64,000 nt of DNA from Chryseobacterium tagetis (GTDB lineage: Bacteria > Bacteroidota > Bacteroidia > Flavobacteriales > Weeksellaceae). The stretch is from contig NZ_JAERSE020000001.1 in the NCBI RefSeq assembly GCF_016735585.2, positions 868,001 to 932,000 of the forward strand, read 5' to 3'. The position numbers and the translations under genes were made by a program. Below, in pieces: positions 26,834-34,145 of the stretch; within the stretch, counting starts at the first letter, position 1, and the number at the start of each line of letters is the position of its first letter. The notes beneath the pieces are model-generated. The model had not been told where the DNA came from. It worked only from the letters and a program-made list of their open reading frames with translations, and did not search any database.

Positions 26834-27325
26834 ATGATGCTAGAAATCAAAACAATAAATAATACGTATTCAGAATCAGTGATAGATCTAATTCTGACTA
26901 TTCAGCAGAAAGAATTCAATGTTCCGATTACCATAGAAGACCAGCCGGATCTCATGCAGATTGAAGAATTTTATTTTGCCAGTGGAGGTGGTTTTTGGGG
27001 AGCTTTCATAGATGGAGAACTTGTCGGAACTATTGCTTTGGTAAAATTTGATAAAAATGCTGCCGCCATCCGAAAAATGTTTGTGAAAAAGGAATTCAGA
27101 GGAAAAGAACGCAATATCGCTCAGAAGCTATTGGAAATCCTGATCGATTACTGCTATGAAAACGGAATAGAAGAAGTATATTTGGGAACCGTATCGATAC
27201 TTAAAGCAGCGTTGTGTTTTTATGAACGAAATCACTTTAAAATCATTGACAAGGAATTGCTACCTGCAAAATTTCCTTTGATGAGTGCCGATAATGTATT
27301 TTGCTTTCTCGATCTAAAATCATAA
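26834..27325 (+). CDS. GNAT family N-acetyltransferase
   Basis: 163 residues. The acetyl-CoA site is in IRKMFVKKEFRGKERNIAQK (R-G-K-x-x-x-A, residues ~77-97), followed by LIDYCYENGIEEVYLGTVSILKAALCFYERNHF. The substrate is unknown. Two adjacent ATGs (26834 and 26837) are possible starts. It lies 3 bp upstream of a MarR regulator gene and behind an operator of paired palindromes, so its expression is probably induced by a small ligand of that regulator. The same two domains occur fused in one protein in many bacteria. Confidence 0.85.
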   Translation: MMLEIKTINNTYSESVIDLILTIQQKEFNVPITIEDQPDLMQIEEFYFASGGGFWGAFIDGELVGTIALVKFDKNAAAIRKMFVKKEFRGKERNIAQKLLEILIDYCYENGIEEVYLGTVSILKAALCFYERNHFKIIDKELLPAKFPLMSADNVFCFLDLKS

Positions 27326-27328
27326 CCT

Positions 27329-27820
27329 ATGAATGTCATTAATGAATCCGGAACCCTTGCTTTATCAACACGATTACAACGTCTCAGTGAGCAGCTACGT
27401 AAAGACGGAGCTTTAGTGTATAAAGAATTCGGAATCGATTTTGAACCTAAATACTTTCCGGTCATCTTTACTCTACATCATAAACAAACGCTGAGTGTGG
27501 TAGAAATTGCCAATGAAATAGGATATACCCATCCTTCCACTATCAGTCTTTTAAAAGAGCTTGAAAAACAGCAAATGATTCAGTCCAGAAAAGATAAGAC
27601 AGATGAACGGAAACGTTTGATAGAATTAGCACCAAAAGGAATTGAACTGATCGAAAAAATGAAACCGGTCTGGGAAATCATCTCAAAAGTATTGGGTGAA
27701 ATTGCTGATAATGAAAATCATTTACTGAAAGCAATTAATGAGGCGGAAGAAAAAATTGCAAATCAGTCGTTCTTGCAGCGGGTTTTGCAATTGAAGAATG
27801 AAGAGAAAAATAATTTTTAA
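27329..27820 (+). CDS. MarR family transcriptional regulator
   Basis: 163 residues. The winged helix-turn-helix covers ~45-115: FTLHHKQTLSVVEIANEIGY, recognition helix HPSTISLLKELEKQQMIQ and wing DKTDERKRLIELAPKG. Flanking helices form the dimer interface. It starts 3 bp after the GNAT gene, so the two are made together. The paired palindromes at the operon promoter are its probable binding site. The ligand is unknown. Confidence 0.88.
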   Translation: MNVINESGTLALSTRLQRLSEQLRKDGALVYKEFGIDFEPKYFPVIFTLHHKQTLSVVEIANEIGYTHPSTISLLKELEKQQMIQSRKDKTDERKRLIELAPKGIELIEKMKPVWEIISKVLGEIADNENHLLKAINEAEEKIANQSFLQRVLQLKNEEKNNF

Positions 27821-28044
27821 AGCAATAAACGAAATTTATAGAAGATAAAAACATAAGTATTTTCTTGTGCTGAATGTCCTATAAAATAATCGATATAACA
27901 TCTTTTTAAAAGACTGTTGATTTTTAAAAAGAAATGATTTCATAGATGTAGATTATGACCTATTAATTTTTATTTTTTAAAATATAATTTTATCACTATG
28001 ACGGGAATAAAAAAATCCGTATAATTGCAATACAAAAAAAATCT

Positions 28045-28683
28045 ATGAAAAAAACAGTACAATTTTTAACAATTTTAGCTTTAATTTTTACATTTTTTAG
28101 CTGTAGCTCTACAATGGAAGATGAAACTATGGAACATGCAACAAAGCAATCGTCAAGAAATAGCTTAAGTAACCAGCAAAAAGAAGTTTTCACTTATAAT
28201 GTAGTTAGCTTATATCGCTTTATGAAAAATAATAAACATTTTTATACAACAAATTATGCAGAAGGAACTTCAGCAGGTTATAACTTTGAAGGAGAATTAG
28301 GCAAATTATATGTACCTAAACCAGAATATTATCCTAATGGGGTAATGTTTGGTAATCCAATACTAAGATGGAGACACAAGACAACTGGAGATCGTTTAAT
28401 AACTAATGGTTCTGATGAATTACTTCCTATGCTATATACAAATTCAAATGTTTTTCCAAATAACATTGTATATCCTGGTTCACCTAATGGAACTTGGATA
28501 TATGAAGGAATCCTAGGATATGGACCGTCAACTCATGTTGCTCCTATTACTATAGCAATTTACAGATATTATAATCCTTCTTTGAATAATCACTTATTTA
28601 CTGCAAATATTAATGAACTTGGTGCAGGAGGAGGAATGGGTTATTCACCTGAAGGCTTTTCATTTGCACTATATAATAACTAG
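28045..28683 (+). CDS. Lipoprotein with DUF5648-like tyrosine-rich repeats
   Basis: 212 residues, lipobox FFSC (Cys20) followed by SSTMEDET, an acidic pattern that in this phylum can direct surface exposure. Two related motifs, VSLYRFMKNNKHFYTTN (~55-70) and IAIYRYYNPSLNNHLFTAN (~175-193), are typical of DUF5648 segments found in secreted proteins and hydrolases; here no enzyme domain accompanies them. It could be a surface ligand-binding protein. It has its own terminator and no operon partner. Confidence 0.65.
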   Translation: MKKTVQFLTILALIFTFFSCSSTMEDETMEHATKQSSRNSLSNQQKEVFTYNVVSLYRFMKNNKHFYTTNYAEGTSAGYNFEGELGKLYVPKPEYYPNGVMFGNPILRWRHKTTGDRLITNGSDELLPMLYTNSNVFPNNIVYPGSPNGTWIYEGILGYGPSTHVAPITIAIYRYYNPSLNNHLFTANINELGAGGGMGYSPEGFSFALYNN

Positions 28684-28700
28684 AAACATAATCAAAAAAT

Positions 28701-28727
28701 TAAATCCCGCTATAATAGCGGGATTTA
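28701..28727. terminator. Terminator after DUF5648-like lipoprotein gene
   Basis: Perfect 12-bp stem TAAATCCCGCTA / TAGCGGGATTTA with a TAA loop. Confidence 0.8.
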
Positions 28728-28773
28728 ATTTTAACGCTTTATAATTAATTTGAGAAAAAATGGATTAAACTTA

Positions 28774-28802
28774 TTGAAATTGATAAATAATTTCTATTTT
28801 TG
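28774..28802 (+). promoter_or_regulatory. Promoter of tRNA-Ala
   Basis: TTG (28774-28776), 18 nt, then TATTTTTG (28795-28802). Transcription should start about 15 nt before the tRNA. Confidence 0.7.
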
Positions 28803-28822
28803 CAATCATTAAAAAATATATT

Positions 28823-28896
28823 GGGGAATTAGCTCATCTGGCTAGAGCGTTAGACTGGCAGTCTAAAGGTGACGGGTTCGATCCCCGTATTCTCCA
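28823..28896 (+). tRNA. tRNA-Ala (anticodon GGC)
   Basis: A 74-nt cloverleaf through the discriminator A. The acceptor stem GGGGAAT / ATTCTCC contains the G3-U70 wobble pair that marks alanine tRNAs. The anticodon loop CTGGCAG (28855-28861) gives anticodon GGC, reading GCC and GCU. The T-arm GGTTCGATCC is canonical. CCA is not encoded (the next bases are CCG), so it is added after transcription. Confidence 0.95.
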
Positions 28897-29221
28897 CCGC
28901 TTAAGCCCCTTTCTTATAAAGGGTTTTGTTTTTAATATCTAATAAAATTATTAGATATTAAAAACTTAAAATTTGAATGTAAAATATGATAATTTCAGAA
29001 AATGCATGTCAATTAATTATTCCTCTAAATATATTCAAATCCATCAAACGAATTTTCTAAAACCAGATTTTATGAATTTGATTACAATATTAATTGAAAT
29101 TAAATCTTTCTTTAATTACTGAAAAATAAACATTTCAAAAAGCCTAAGAAATTAAATTAAAATTATATATTTGCCAAATTCAAACTCAACAAGATTTATT
29201 TCATAAAACTTTTATTACACT
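28897..29221. other. 325-bp region after tRNA-Ala
   Basis: A GC-poor terminator-like hairpin (CCCTTT / AAAGGG, 28907-28923, then TTTTGTTTTT) is followed at once by a perfect 18-bp inverted repeat, described separately. The rest is AT-rich; a TATATTTG box at 29166-29173 probably belongs to the next lipoprotein gene. Confidence 0.55.
28928..28965. repeat. Perfect 18-bp inverted repeat downstream of tRNA-Ala
   Basis: GTTTTTAATATCTAATAA and its exact reverse complement, separated by 2 nt. It is long and perfect for a terminator, and AT-only in most of the stem. It may be a second terminator or a recombination/insertion scar. Confidence 0.7.
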
Positions 29222-29596
29222 ATGAAGAAACTTTTTTTACTCTTATTAACAGCTTTTTTATTTATTGGATGTAGTTCAGATGACGATACTATTTATGATT
29301 TTATCGGGACTTGGCATGGAACATACGAAGGAAGTGATAAAGGAGTGTGGAATATTGTTGTAGCAACGGACGGAAAAGTTACCGGAACGATGCATTCTGA
29401 TCTGAATCAGGAAAATTATAATATTTCAGGAAATCTTAGTACTTCAGGAGATTTAAACGCTGTAGTAGGTCTTCCGTCTGACGGAGAATTCAGAGGGAAT
29501 CTTACCGTAGATAAGGTAGGAAACGGAAGTTGGGTAAATTCAGTACCGACGCCTGGAAGATCAGGAACATGGAAAGGAGAAAAAGATAAAAATTAA
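29222..29596 (+). CDS. Small surface-type lipoprotein of unknown function
   Basis: 124 residues with a lipobox (FLFIGC, Cys17) followed by SSDDDT, which fits the acidic lipoprotein export signal that sends lipoproteins to the cell surface in Flavobacteriia. The mature part is a small beta-rich domain (FIGTWHGTYEGSDKGVWNIV ... GRSGTWKGEK), resembling lipocalin-like or calycin folds, without a clear family. It is followed by a strong terminator. Confidence 0.7.
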   Translation: MKKLFLLLLTAFLFIGCSSDDDTIYDFIGTWHGTYEGSDKGVWNIVVATDGKVTGTMHSDLNQENYNISGNLSTSGDLNAVVGLPSDGEFRGNLTVDKVGNGSWVNSVPTPGRSGTWKGEKDKN

Positions 29597-29613
29597 GATT
29601 TTAAAATATAGAG

Positions 29614-29648
29614 AAAAACCGGAAAAGTAAATTTTCCGGTTTTTTTTT
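29614..29648 (+). terminator. Terminator after small lipoprotein gene
   Basis: Stem AAAACCGGAAAA / TTTTCCGGTTTT with a long T run. Confidence 0.9.
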
Positions 29649-29739
29649 GTTTCCAATTCATTTAATTTAACAGATCCTAAATAATATATAATGCTCCAAA
29701 TGTATATATTTGCAATACATCATTAAACAATGGCAGCAT

Positions 29740-30300
29740 ATGAGATTGGGATTATTTGAAAATCATTTAAGAATACGTCAATTATCTATTTTACTGATTG
29801 CATCCTCAATAATTATTTCCTGTGGAAGTTCAAAAAACGTTGCTGAAAAAAATAAATCCGTTACAAGAACGGAAAACCTTAGAAAACTAGATTCAAAGTT
29901 CGATGGTAAGGTATCCAAATCCATCAATTCTATTTTAAAAGATGCCGAAAAATATATTGGAACCCCATATAAATTTGGAGGAAATACCTCTTCAGGCTTT
30001 GATTGCTCAGGATTTACTGTAAAAGTATTTGAAGAAAATGATTTTAAACTTCCAAGAAGATCTTCTGATCAGGCTTCAGCAGGAAAAGAGATTGATATTA
30101 ATGAAGTAAAACCCGGAGACCTCTTATTTTTTGCCACCGCTGGCGGAAGCAGAGTTTCCCATGTCGGTATTGTTCATGATATCGGAAGTGATGGAGAAGT
30201 AAAATTTATTCATGCTTCTACCTCAAAAGGAGTAATCATTTCTTCACTCAATGAAAAGTACTGGAATAAAGCCTATCTGCATGCTCAAAGAGTATTATAA
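29740..30300 (+). CDS. NlpC/P60 (C40) cell-wall peptidase lipoprotein
   Basis: 186 residues from ATG 29740. An upstream TTG (29710) is in frame but lies in the TATATTTG -7 box (29705-29712), so it would precede transcription. A lipobox ends at Cys28 (SIIISC). The NlpC/P60 domain spans ~70-186, with the catalytic cysteine in GFDCSGF, the histidine in SRVSHVGIVHD and the third polar residue in FIHAST. It cleaves peptidoglycan stem peptides, probably D-Glu-diaminopimelate bonds, at the outer membrane. It stands alone, upstream of dapD. Confidence 0.85.
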   Translation: MRLGLFENHLRIRQLSILLIASSIIISCGSSKNVAEKNKSVTRTENLRKLDSKFDGKVSKSINSILKDAEKYIGTPYKFGGNTSSGFDCSGFTVKVFEENDFKLPRRSSDQASAGKEIDINEVKPGDLLFFATAGGSRVSHVGIVHDIGSDGEVKFIHASTSKGVIISSLNEKYWNKAYLHAQRVL

Positions 30301-30418
30301 ATCCACTTTTATCCTATTGATTTTTTCGCTGACTGCATTTTTTATAAAAGAGCAAAAACTAAAGGAATTATTCAAACTTTTATAGCTTGCATGGTTCAGA
30401 ATAAGATCAACTTTTTTG

Positions 30419-30426
30419 TATATTTG
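30419..30426 (+). promoter_or_regulatory. Candidate -7 box of dapD
   Basis: TATATTTG matches TAnnTTTG, 24 nt before the dapD ATG. No good -33 TTG. Confidence 0.5.
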
Positions 30427-30450
30427 GCGAAATAATTTTAAACAAGAAAC

Positions 30451-31263
30451 ATGTCGTTACAACAAACTATTGAAAATATCTGGGACAACAGAGAATTATT
30501 GCAGAATGAAGACAGCCAAAAGGCTATCAGAGAGGTTATTTCTTTGGTTGATAAAGGAGAACTTCGTACGGCTGAACCTACAGAAAACGGATGGCAGGTA
30601 AACGAATGGGTGAAGAAAGCTGTAGTAATGTATTTTCCGATCCAAAAGATGGAAACTATTGAAGTAGGTCCTTTTGAATTTCATGATAAAATGCCTTTGA
30701 AGAGAAATTATGCTGAAAAAGGAGTGAGAGTTGTACCGCATGCAGTAGCAAGAGAAGGAGCTTATATTGCACCGGGTGTAATCATGATGCCTTCTTATGT
30801 AAATATCGGGGCTTACGTAGATTCTGGAACAATGGTCGATACTTGGGCTACTGTGGGAAGCTGCGCACAGATCGGTAAAAACGTTCACTTAAGTGGAGGT
30901 GTTGGTATCGGTGGTGTATTAGAGCCACTTCAGGCTGCTCCGGTAATCATTGAAGATGACTGTTTCATCGGATCAAGATGTATCGTAGTAGAAGGAGTTC
31001 ACGTAGAAAAAGAAGCCGTTTTGGGAGCAAACGTTGTGTTAACAGCTTCAACTAAAATTATTGACGTTACAGGTCCTGAACCTATTGAAATTAAAGGAAG
31101 AGTTCCTGCACGTTCAGTAGTAATTCCAGGAAGTTATACAAAACAATATCCGGCAGGAGAATATCAGGTTCCTTGTGCTTTGATCATCGGTCAGAGAAAA
31201 GAATCTACAGATAAAAAAACATCTCTTAATGATGCATTGAGAGAAAACAATGTAGCAGTTTAA
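30451..31263 (+). CDS. dapD: 2,3,4,5-tetrahydropyridine-2,6-dicarboxylate N-succinyltransferase
   Basis: 270 residues, matching the trimeric DapD family. An N-terminal helical part (LQQTIENIWDNRELLQNED) precedes a left-handed beta-helix built from hexapeptide repeats (~100-230: GVRVVPHAVAREGAYIAPGV ... IIEDDCFIGSRCIVVEGVHV). It uses succinyl-CoA in the succinylase branch of lysine and diaminopimelate synthesis, so it feeds both protein and peptidoglycan. Two glycosyltransferase genes follow closely and may be co-transcribed. Confidence 0.93.
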   Translation: MSLQQTIENIWDNRELLQNEDSQKAIREVISLVDKGELRTAEPTENGWQVNEWVKKAVVMYFPIQKMETIEVGPFEFHDKMPLKRNYAEKGVRVVPHAVAREGAYIAPGVIMMPSYVNIGAYVDSGTMVDTWATVGSCAQIGKNVHLSGGVGIGGVLEPLQAAPVIIEDDCFIGSRCIVVEGVHVEKEAVLGANVVLTASTKIIDVTGPEPIEIKGRVPARSVVIPGSYTKQYPAGEYQVPCALIIGQRKESTDKKTSLNDALRENNVAV

Positions 31264-31278
31264 ATTCATACTAAAACT

Positions 31279-31953
31279 ATGGCCATTCCTAAACAGATCT
31301 TTCAGACCTTTAAAACCGATAAGCTGCCTTGGCTTACGAAGTTCCATATCAAAAGAATGCTTAAGAAAAATCCGGAATATCAGTATCATTTCTATGATGA
31401 TAAAAGGATTACCGAGTTCTTTAAAGATGAATTTCCGCCTGAATATCTGAAAGCCTACAACAGGTTGACCATAGGAGCGGCAAAAGCCGACTTTTTCAGA
31501 TATGCGATCCTGTACAAAAAAGGAGGAGTATATCTGGATATCGACAGTGGAATCAATATTCCTTTACGGAAACTGATTCGCGAAGACGATACTGCGTTAG
31601 TTACGGATGAAGATCCGCCAACATATTATGTACAATGGGGTCTGGTGTATGAAGCCGGACACCCATTTCTACAAAGAACATTAGAAAATATACTGGATAA
31701 CATTAAGAACAATCCATATCCTCACAATGTTCATAAAACCACTGGTCCAACAGTTTATACAGACTCAATTAAAGAATGTCTTAAAGAAAATCCAAATATC
31801 CCGTACAGGTTTTTAGGGCCTCATTATGACAACAAAATGCAGTTTAAATATAAACTTGGAAAATTCTTCCTTTATAAAGACAAATCCGAACACTGGAAAA
31901 AGAAACAGCTTACTCAAAACATCATAAGACCTGAGAATGAAGATAGCGTATGA
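31279..31953 (+). CDS. Glycosyltransferase, GT32/OCH1-like (DXD sugar-binding)
   Basis: 224 residues. It starts with IPKQIFQTFKTDKLPW, the typical entry strand of this family, and has RLTIGAAKADFFRYAILYKKGGVYLDIDSG, in which DID is the DXD nucleotide-sugar/metal motif (~residue 90). It probably adds a hexose to a surface glycan or lipid-linked oligosaccharide. It overlaps the next glycosyltransferase gene by 17 bp and starts 15 bp after dapD. Confidence 0.82.
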   Translation: MAIPKQIFQTFKTDKLPWLTKFHIKRMLKKNPEYQYHFYDDKRITEFFKDEFPPEYLKAYNRLTIGAAKADFFRYAILYKKGGVYLDIDSGINIPLRKLIREDDTALVTDEDPPTYYVQWGLVYEAGHPFLQRTLENILDNIKNNPYPHNVHKTTGPTVYTDSIKECLKENPNIPYRFLGPHYDNKMQFKYKLGKFFLYKDKSEHWKKKQLTQNIIRPENEDSV

Positions 31954-33037
31954 TGCAAAGCGTTTTTTCCATAACACTTCAGGATTAGGAAACTATTCCC
32001 GTGATCTGATTCGTATTTTGTCAAAGTATTTTCCTGAAAACGAATATATTTTATTACACAAAAACAAATCGGAAAGAGGAGCAGATATTCTGGAAAATTC
32101 TAGCGTTGAGTTCATTGAGACATCCAAAGGAAATATGTCACGCCAGTTCAAAATGGGGAAGGATGCACAGAGACAAAATGCTGATATTTTCCATGGATTA
32201 TCCGGTGAATTACCTTTAAAATGGGATCAAAAACCGATAAAAAAAATCGTCACCATTCACGATTTGATTTTTGTAAGATATCCTCAATATTATTCCTTTT
32301 TTGACCGCAAAATTCACTTTTGGAAGTTTAAAAAAGCAGCGAATACTGCTGATAAAATCATTGCAATCTCAGAACAGACAAAAAGAGATATTATCCAGTT
32401 TTTAAAAGTTCCTGAATCGAAAATCGAAGTGATTTATCAGGGCTGTCACAAAGCTTTTAAGGAAGAACAGTCTCATGAATTTATTCAGGCCACAAAAGAA
32501 AAATTTAATCTGCCTGAAAGATTTATTTTAAATGTCGGAACAATAGAAGACCGTAAAAACCTTTTAAATGTTGTAAAAGGAATTCACGGAACCAATATTC
32601 CATTAATCGTAGTCGGAAAGAAAACAAAATATTATCAAAAAATAGCAGGCTTTATTCAGAAGAACAAAATGGAAAAGCAGCTTCATTTCTTAGAAGGAGT
32701 TTCTATGGATGAACTCGCTGTTATTTATAAATTAGCCGATGTTTTTGTCTATCCAAGCTTTTTTGAAGGCTTCGGAATTCCTGTCATAGAAGCACTTTTT
32801 TCAAAAACCGTTACCATTACCAGTAATACAAGTTGTCTTCCGGAAGCAGGAGGTCCTGATTCGGTTTATATAGATCCGAACAATCATTTAGATATTCAGT
32901 CAAAAATAAAATTTTTGTGGGAGAACGAATCTGAAAGAAAACGTCGTGCTGATAAGGGTTTTGAATTTGTTCAGAAGTTCAATGACAAACCTATTGCCAA
33001 CGAACTGATAACTCTATACAGAAAAATTATTTCGTAA
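31937..33037 (+). CDS. Glycosyltransferase family 4 (GT-B fold)
   Basis: 366 residues. The N-terminal acceptor half has YDAKRFFHNTSGLGNYSRDL, and the C-terminal nucleotide-sugar half has ILNVGTIEDRKNLLNVVKGI, VFVYPSFFEGFGIPVIEAL (E-x7-E motif) and TSNTSCLPEAGG. These are diagnostic of retaining GT4 enzymes of cell-surface polysaccharide synthesis. The 17-bp overlap with the GT32-like gene means the two are translationally linked. Donor and acceptor are unknown. Confidence 0.87.
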   Translation: MKIAYDAKRFFHNTSGLGNYSRDLIRILSKYFPENEYILLHKNKSERGADILENSSVEFIETSKGNMSRQFKMGKDAQRQNADIFHGLSGELPLKWDQKPIKKIVTIHDLIFVRYPQYYSFFDRKIHFWKFKKAANTADKIIAISEQTKRDIIQFLKVPESKIEVIYQGCHKAFKEEQSHEFIQATKEKFNLPERFILNVGTIEDRKNLLNVVKGIHGTNIPLIVVGKKTKYYQKIAGFIQKNKMEKQLHFLEGVSMDELAVIYKLADVFVYPSFFEGFGIPVIEALFSKTVTITSNTSCLPEAGGPDSVYIDPNNHLDIQSKIKFLWENESERKRRADKGFEFVQKFNDKPIANELITLYRKIIS

Positions 33038-33042
33038 AATTC

Positions 33043-33072
33043 TTGGCAGTTTAAAAATAAGTCCTACATTTG
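33043..33072 (+). promoter_or_regulatory. Promoter of the histidine operon
   Basis: TTG (33043-33045), 19 nt, TACATTTG (33065-33072): an excellent Bacteroidota promoter. Transcription should start near 33080, only ~10 nt before the leader peptide. Confidence 0.8.
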
Positions 33073-33090
33073 TACCATAAAATTTCAACA

Positions 33091-33141
33091 ATGAAACCCA
33101 ATTTTTTAACAGTACATCATTATCACCATCATATCTGCTAG
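33091..33141 (+). CDS. hisL: his operon leader peptide
   Basis: A 16-residue frame, MKPNFLTVHHYHHHIC, with five histidines in six consecutive positions (codons 33115-33132), placed between the his promoter and a hairpin terminator. This is the hallmark of ribosome-mediated attenuation. The stop codon (33139-33141) overlaps AGACGG, the proposed antiterminator arm, so a ribosome that finishes translation would cover it. It is too short for ordinary gene finders. Confidence 0.88.
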   Translation: MKPNFLTVHHYHHHIC

Positions 33142-33217
33142 ACGGAATTGATTGAGATATACTATGTTAAAAATCAAAATAATTAAAAACCGTCTGAGTA
33201 AATAGACGGTTTTTTTG
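33140..33217 (+). promoter_or_regulatory. his attenuator (antiterminator and terminator)
   Basis: The terminator is CCGTCT (33190-33195) pairing with AGACGG (33204-33209), extended by flanking A/T pairs and followed by a T run. The competing antiterminator uses AGACGG at 33140-33145 with the same CCGTCT, with extra pairing AATT/AATT and TTGATT/AATCAA inside. Stalling at the His codons (shortage) leaves 33140-33145 free and favours read-through; completion of the leader masks it and favours termination. Confidence 0.85.
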
Positions 33218-33286
33218 TTTCTAAATTTTTCCGGGAAATTTTTTCAATTCAACCATTTTTATTTACTCAGACACAACAAAAGTGAA

Positions 33287-34144
33287 ATGAGTAAATTAAA
33301 AATAGCGATACAAAAAAGCGGACGGCTTTACGAAGAATCTCTTCAGCTCCTCAAAGACTGCGGTATTTTCATCAACAACGGAAAAGACCAACTCAAAGTT
33401 TCTGTAGACAATTTCCCTATGGAAATCATGTACTTAAGAAATTCGGATATTCCTCAATATCTGGAAGATGGAGTCGTTGACATTGCCATTGTCGGGGAAA
33501 ATCTTTTAGTCGAAAAACAAAAGAACATTGAGATTATTCAACCTCTTGGTTTCTCAAAATGCAGAGTTTCTCTAGCGATTCCAAAGGAAATTGAAACCGA
33601 TGATATCAATTATTTTCAGGGGAAAAAAATTGCGACCTCTTATCCAAATACCCTTAAAAACTTTCTTCAGAAAAATAATGTTTCAGCAGATATTCACATC
33701 ATTTCAGGCTCAGTAGAAATCGCTCCTAATATCGGTCTTGCTGATGGAATCTGCGATATTGTAAGCTCCGGAAGTACTTTATTTAAAAACGGATTAAGGG
33801 AAACCATTACCCTGTTAAAATCTGAAGCTGTACTTGCAAAAACCTCACAATTGAACCAGAAAAAAATATCTGTTTTAGAGAAATTCCTGTTTAGAATCAA
33901 AGCGGTTTTAAAGGCAAAAAACTCAAAATATATTCTGATGAATGTTCCTAATGAGAAGATTGATCTTATTTCAAAAATACTTCCTGTTTTGAAAAGTCCT
34001 ACGGTAATTCCTTTGGCAGAAAAAGGGTGGAGCAGTATTCATTCAGTAATTGATGAAGAGCGTTTCTGGGAAGTTATTGACGAACTGAAAGACAACGGAG
34101 CACAAGATATTTTGATAATTCCAATCGATAAAATGGTGATTTAA
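33287..34144 (+). CDS. hisG: ATP phosphoribosyltransferase, long form
   Basis: 285 residues from ATG 33287 (MSKLKIAIQKSGRLYEES); the frame extends upstream into the attenuator, which is not coding. It catalyses the first step of histidine synthesis, condensing ATP and PRPP. The length and a C-terminal ACT-like HisG_C domain (~210-285, YILMNVPNEKIDLISKILPV) make it the long, hexameric form that is feedback-inhibited by histidine and needs no HisZ. It is the first structural gene after the attenuator; hisD starts 1 bp after its stop. Confidence 0.95.
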   Translation: MSKLKIAIQKSGRLYEESLQLLKDCGIFINNGKDQLKVSVDNFPMEIMYLRNSDIPQYLEDGVVDIAIVGENLLVEKQKNIEIIQPLGFSKCRVSLAIPKEIETDDINYFQGKKIATSYPNTLKNFLQKNNVSADIHIISGSVEIAPNIGLADGICDIVSSGSTLFKNGLRETITLLKSEAVLAKTSQLNQKKISVLEKFLFRIKAVLKAKNSKYILMNVPNEKIDLISKILPVLKSPTVIPLAEKGWSSIHSVIDEERFWEVIDELKDNGAQDILIIPIDKMVI

Positions 34145-34145
34145 T

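Noticed and set aside
26834..27820. Toxin-antitoxin reading of the GNAT-MarR pair
   Set aside because: GNAT toxins normally pair with DUF1778/RHH antitoxins placed upstream; a MarR regulator with palindromic operator fits ligand-responsive control better.
33215..33286. N-terminal extension of HisG from an upstream TTG
   Set aside because: It would lie in the attenuator T-run and leader; the family start MSKLKIAIQKSG fits ATG 33287.
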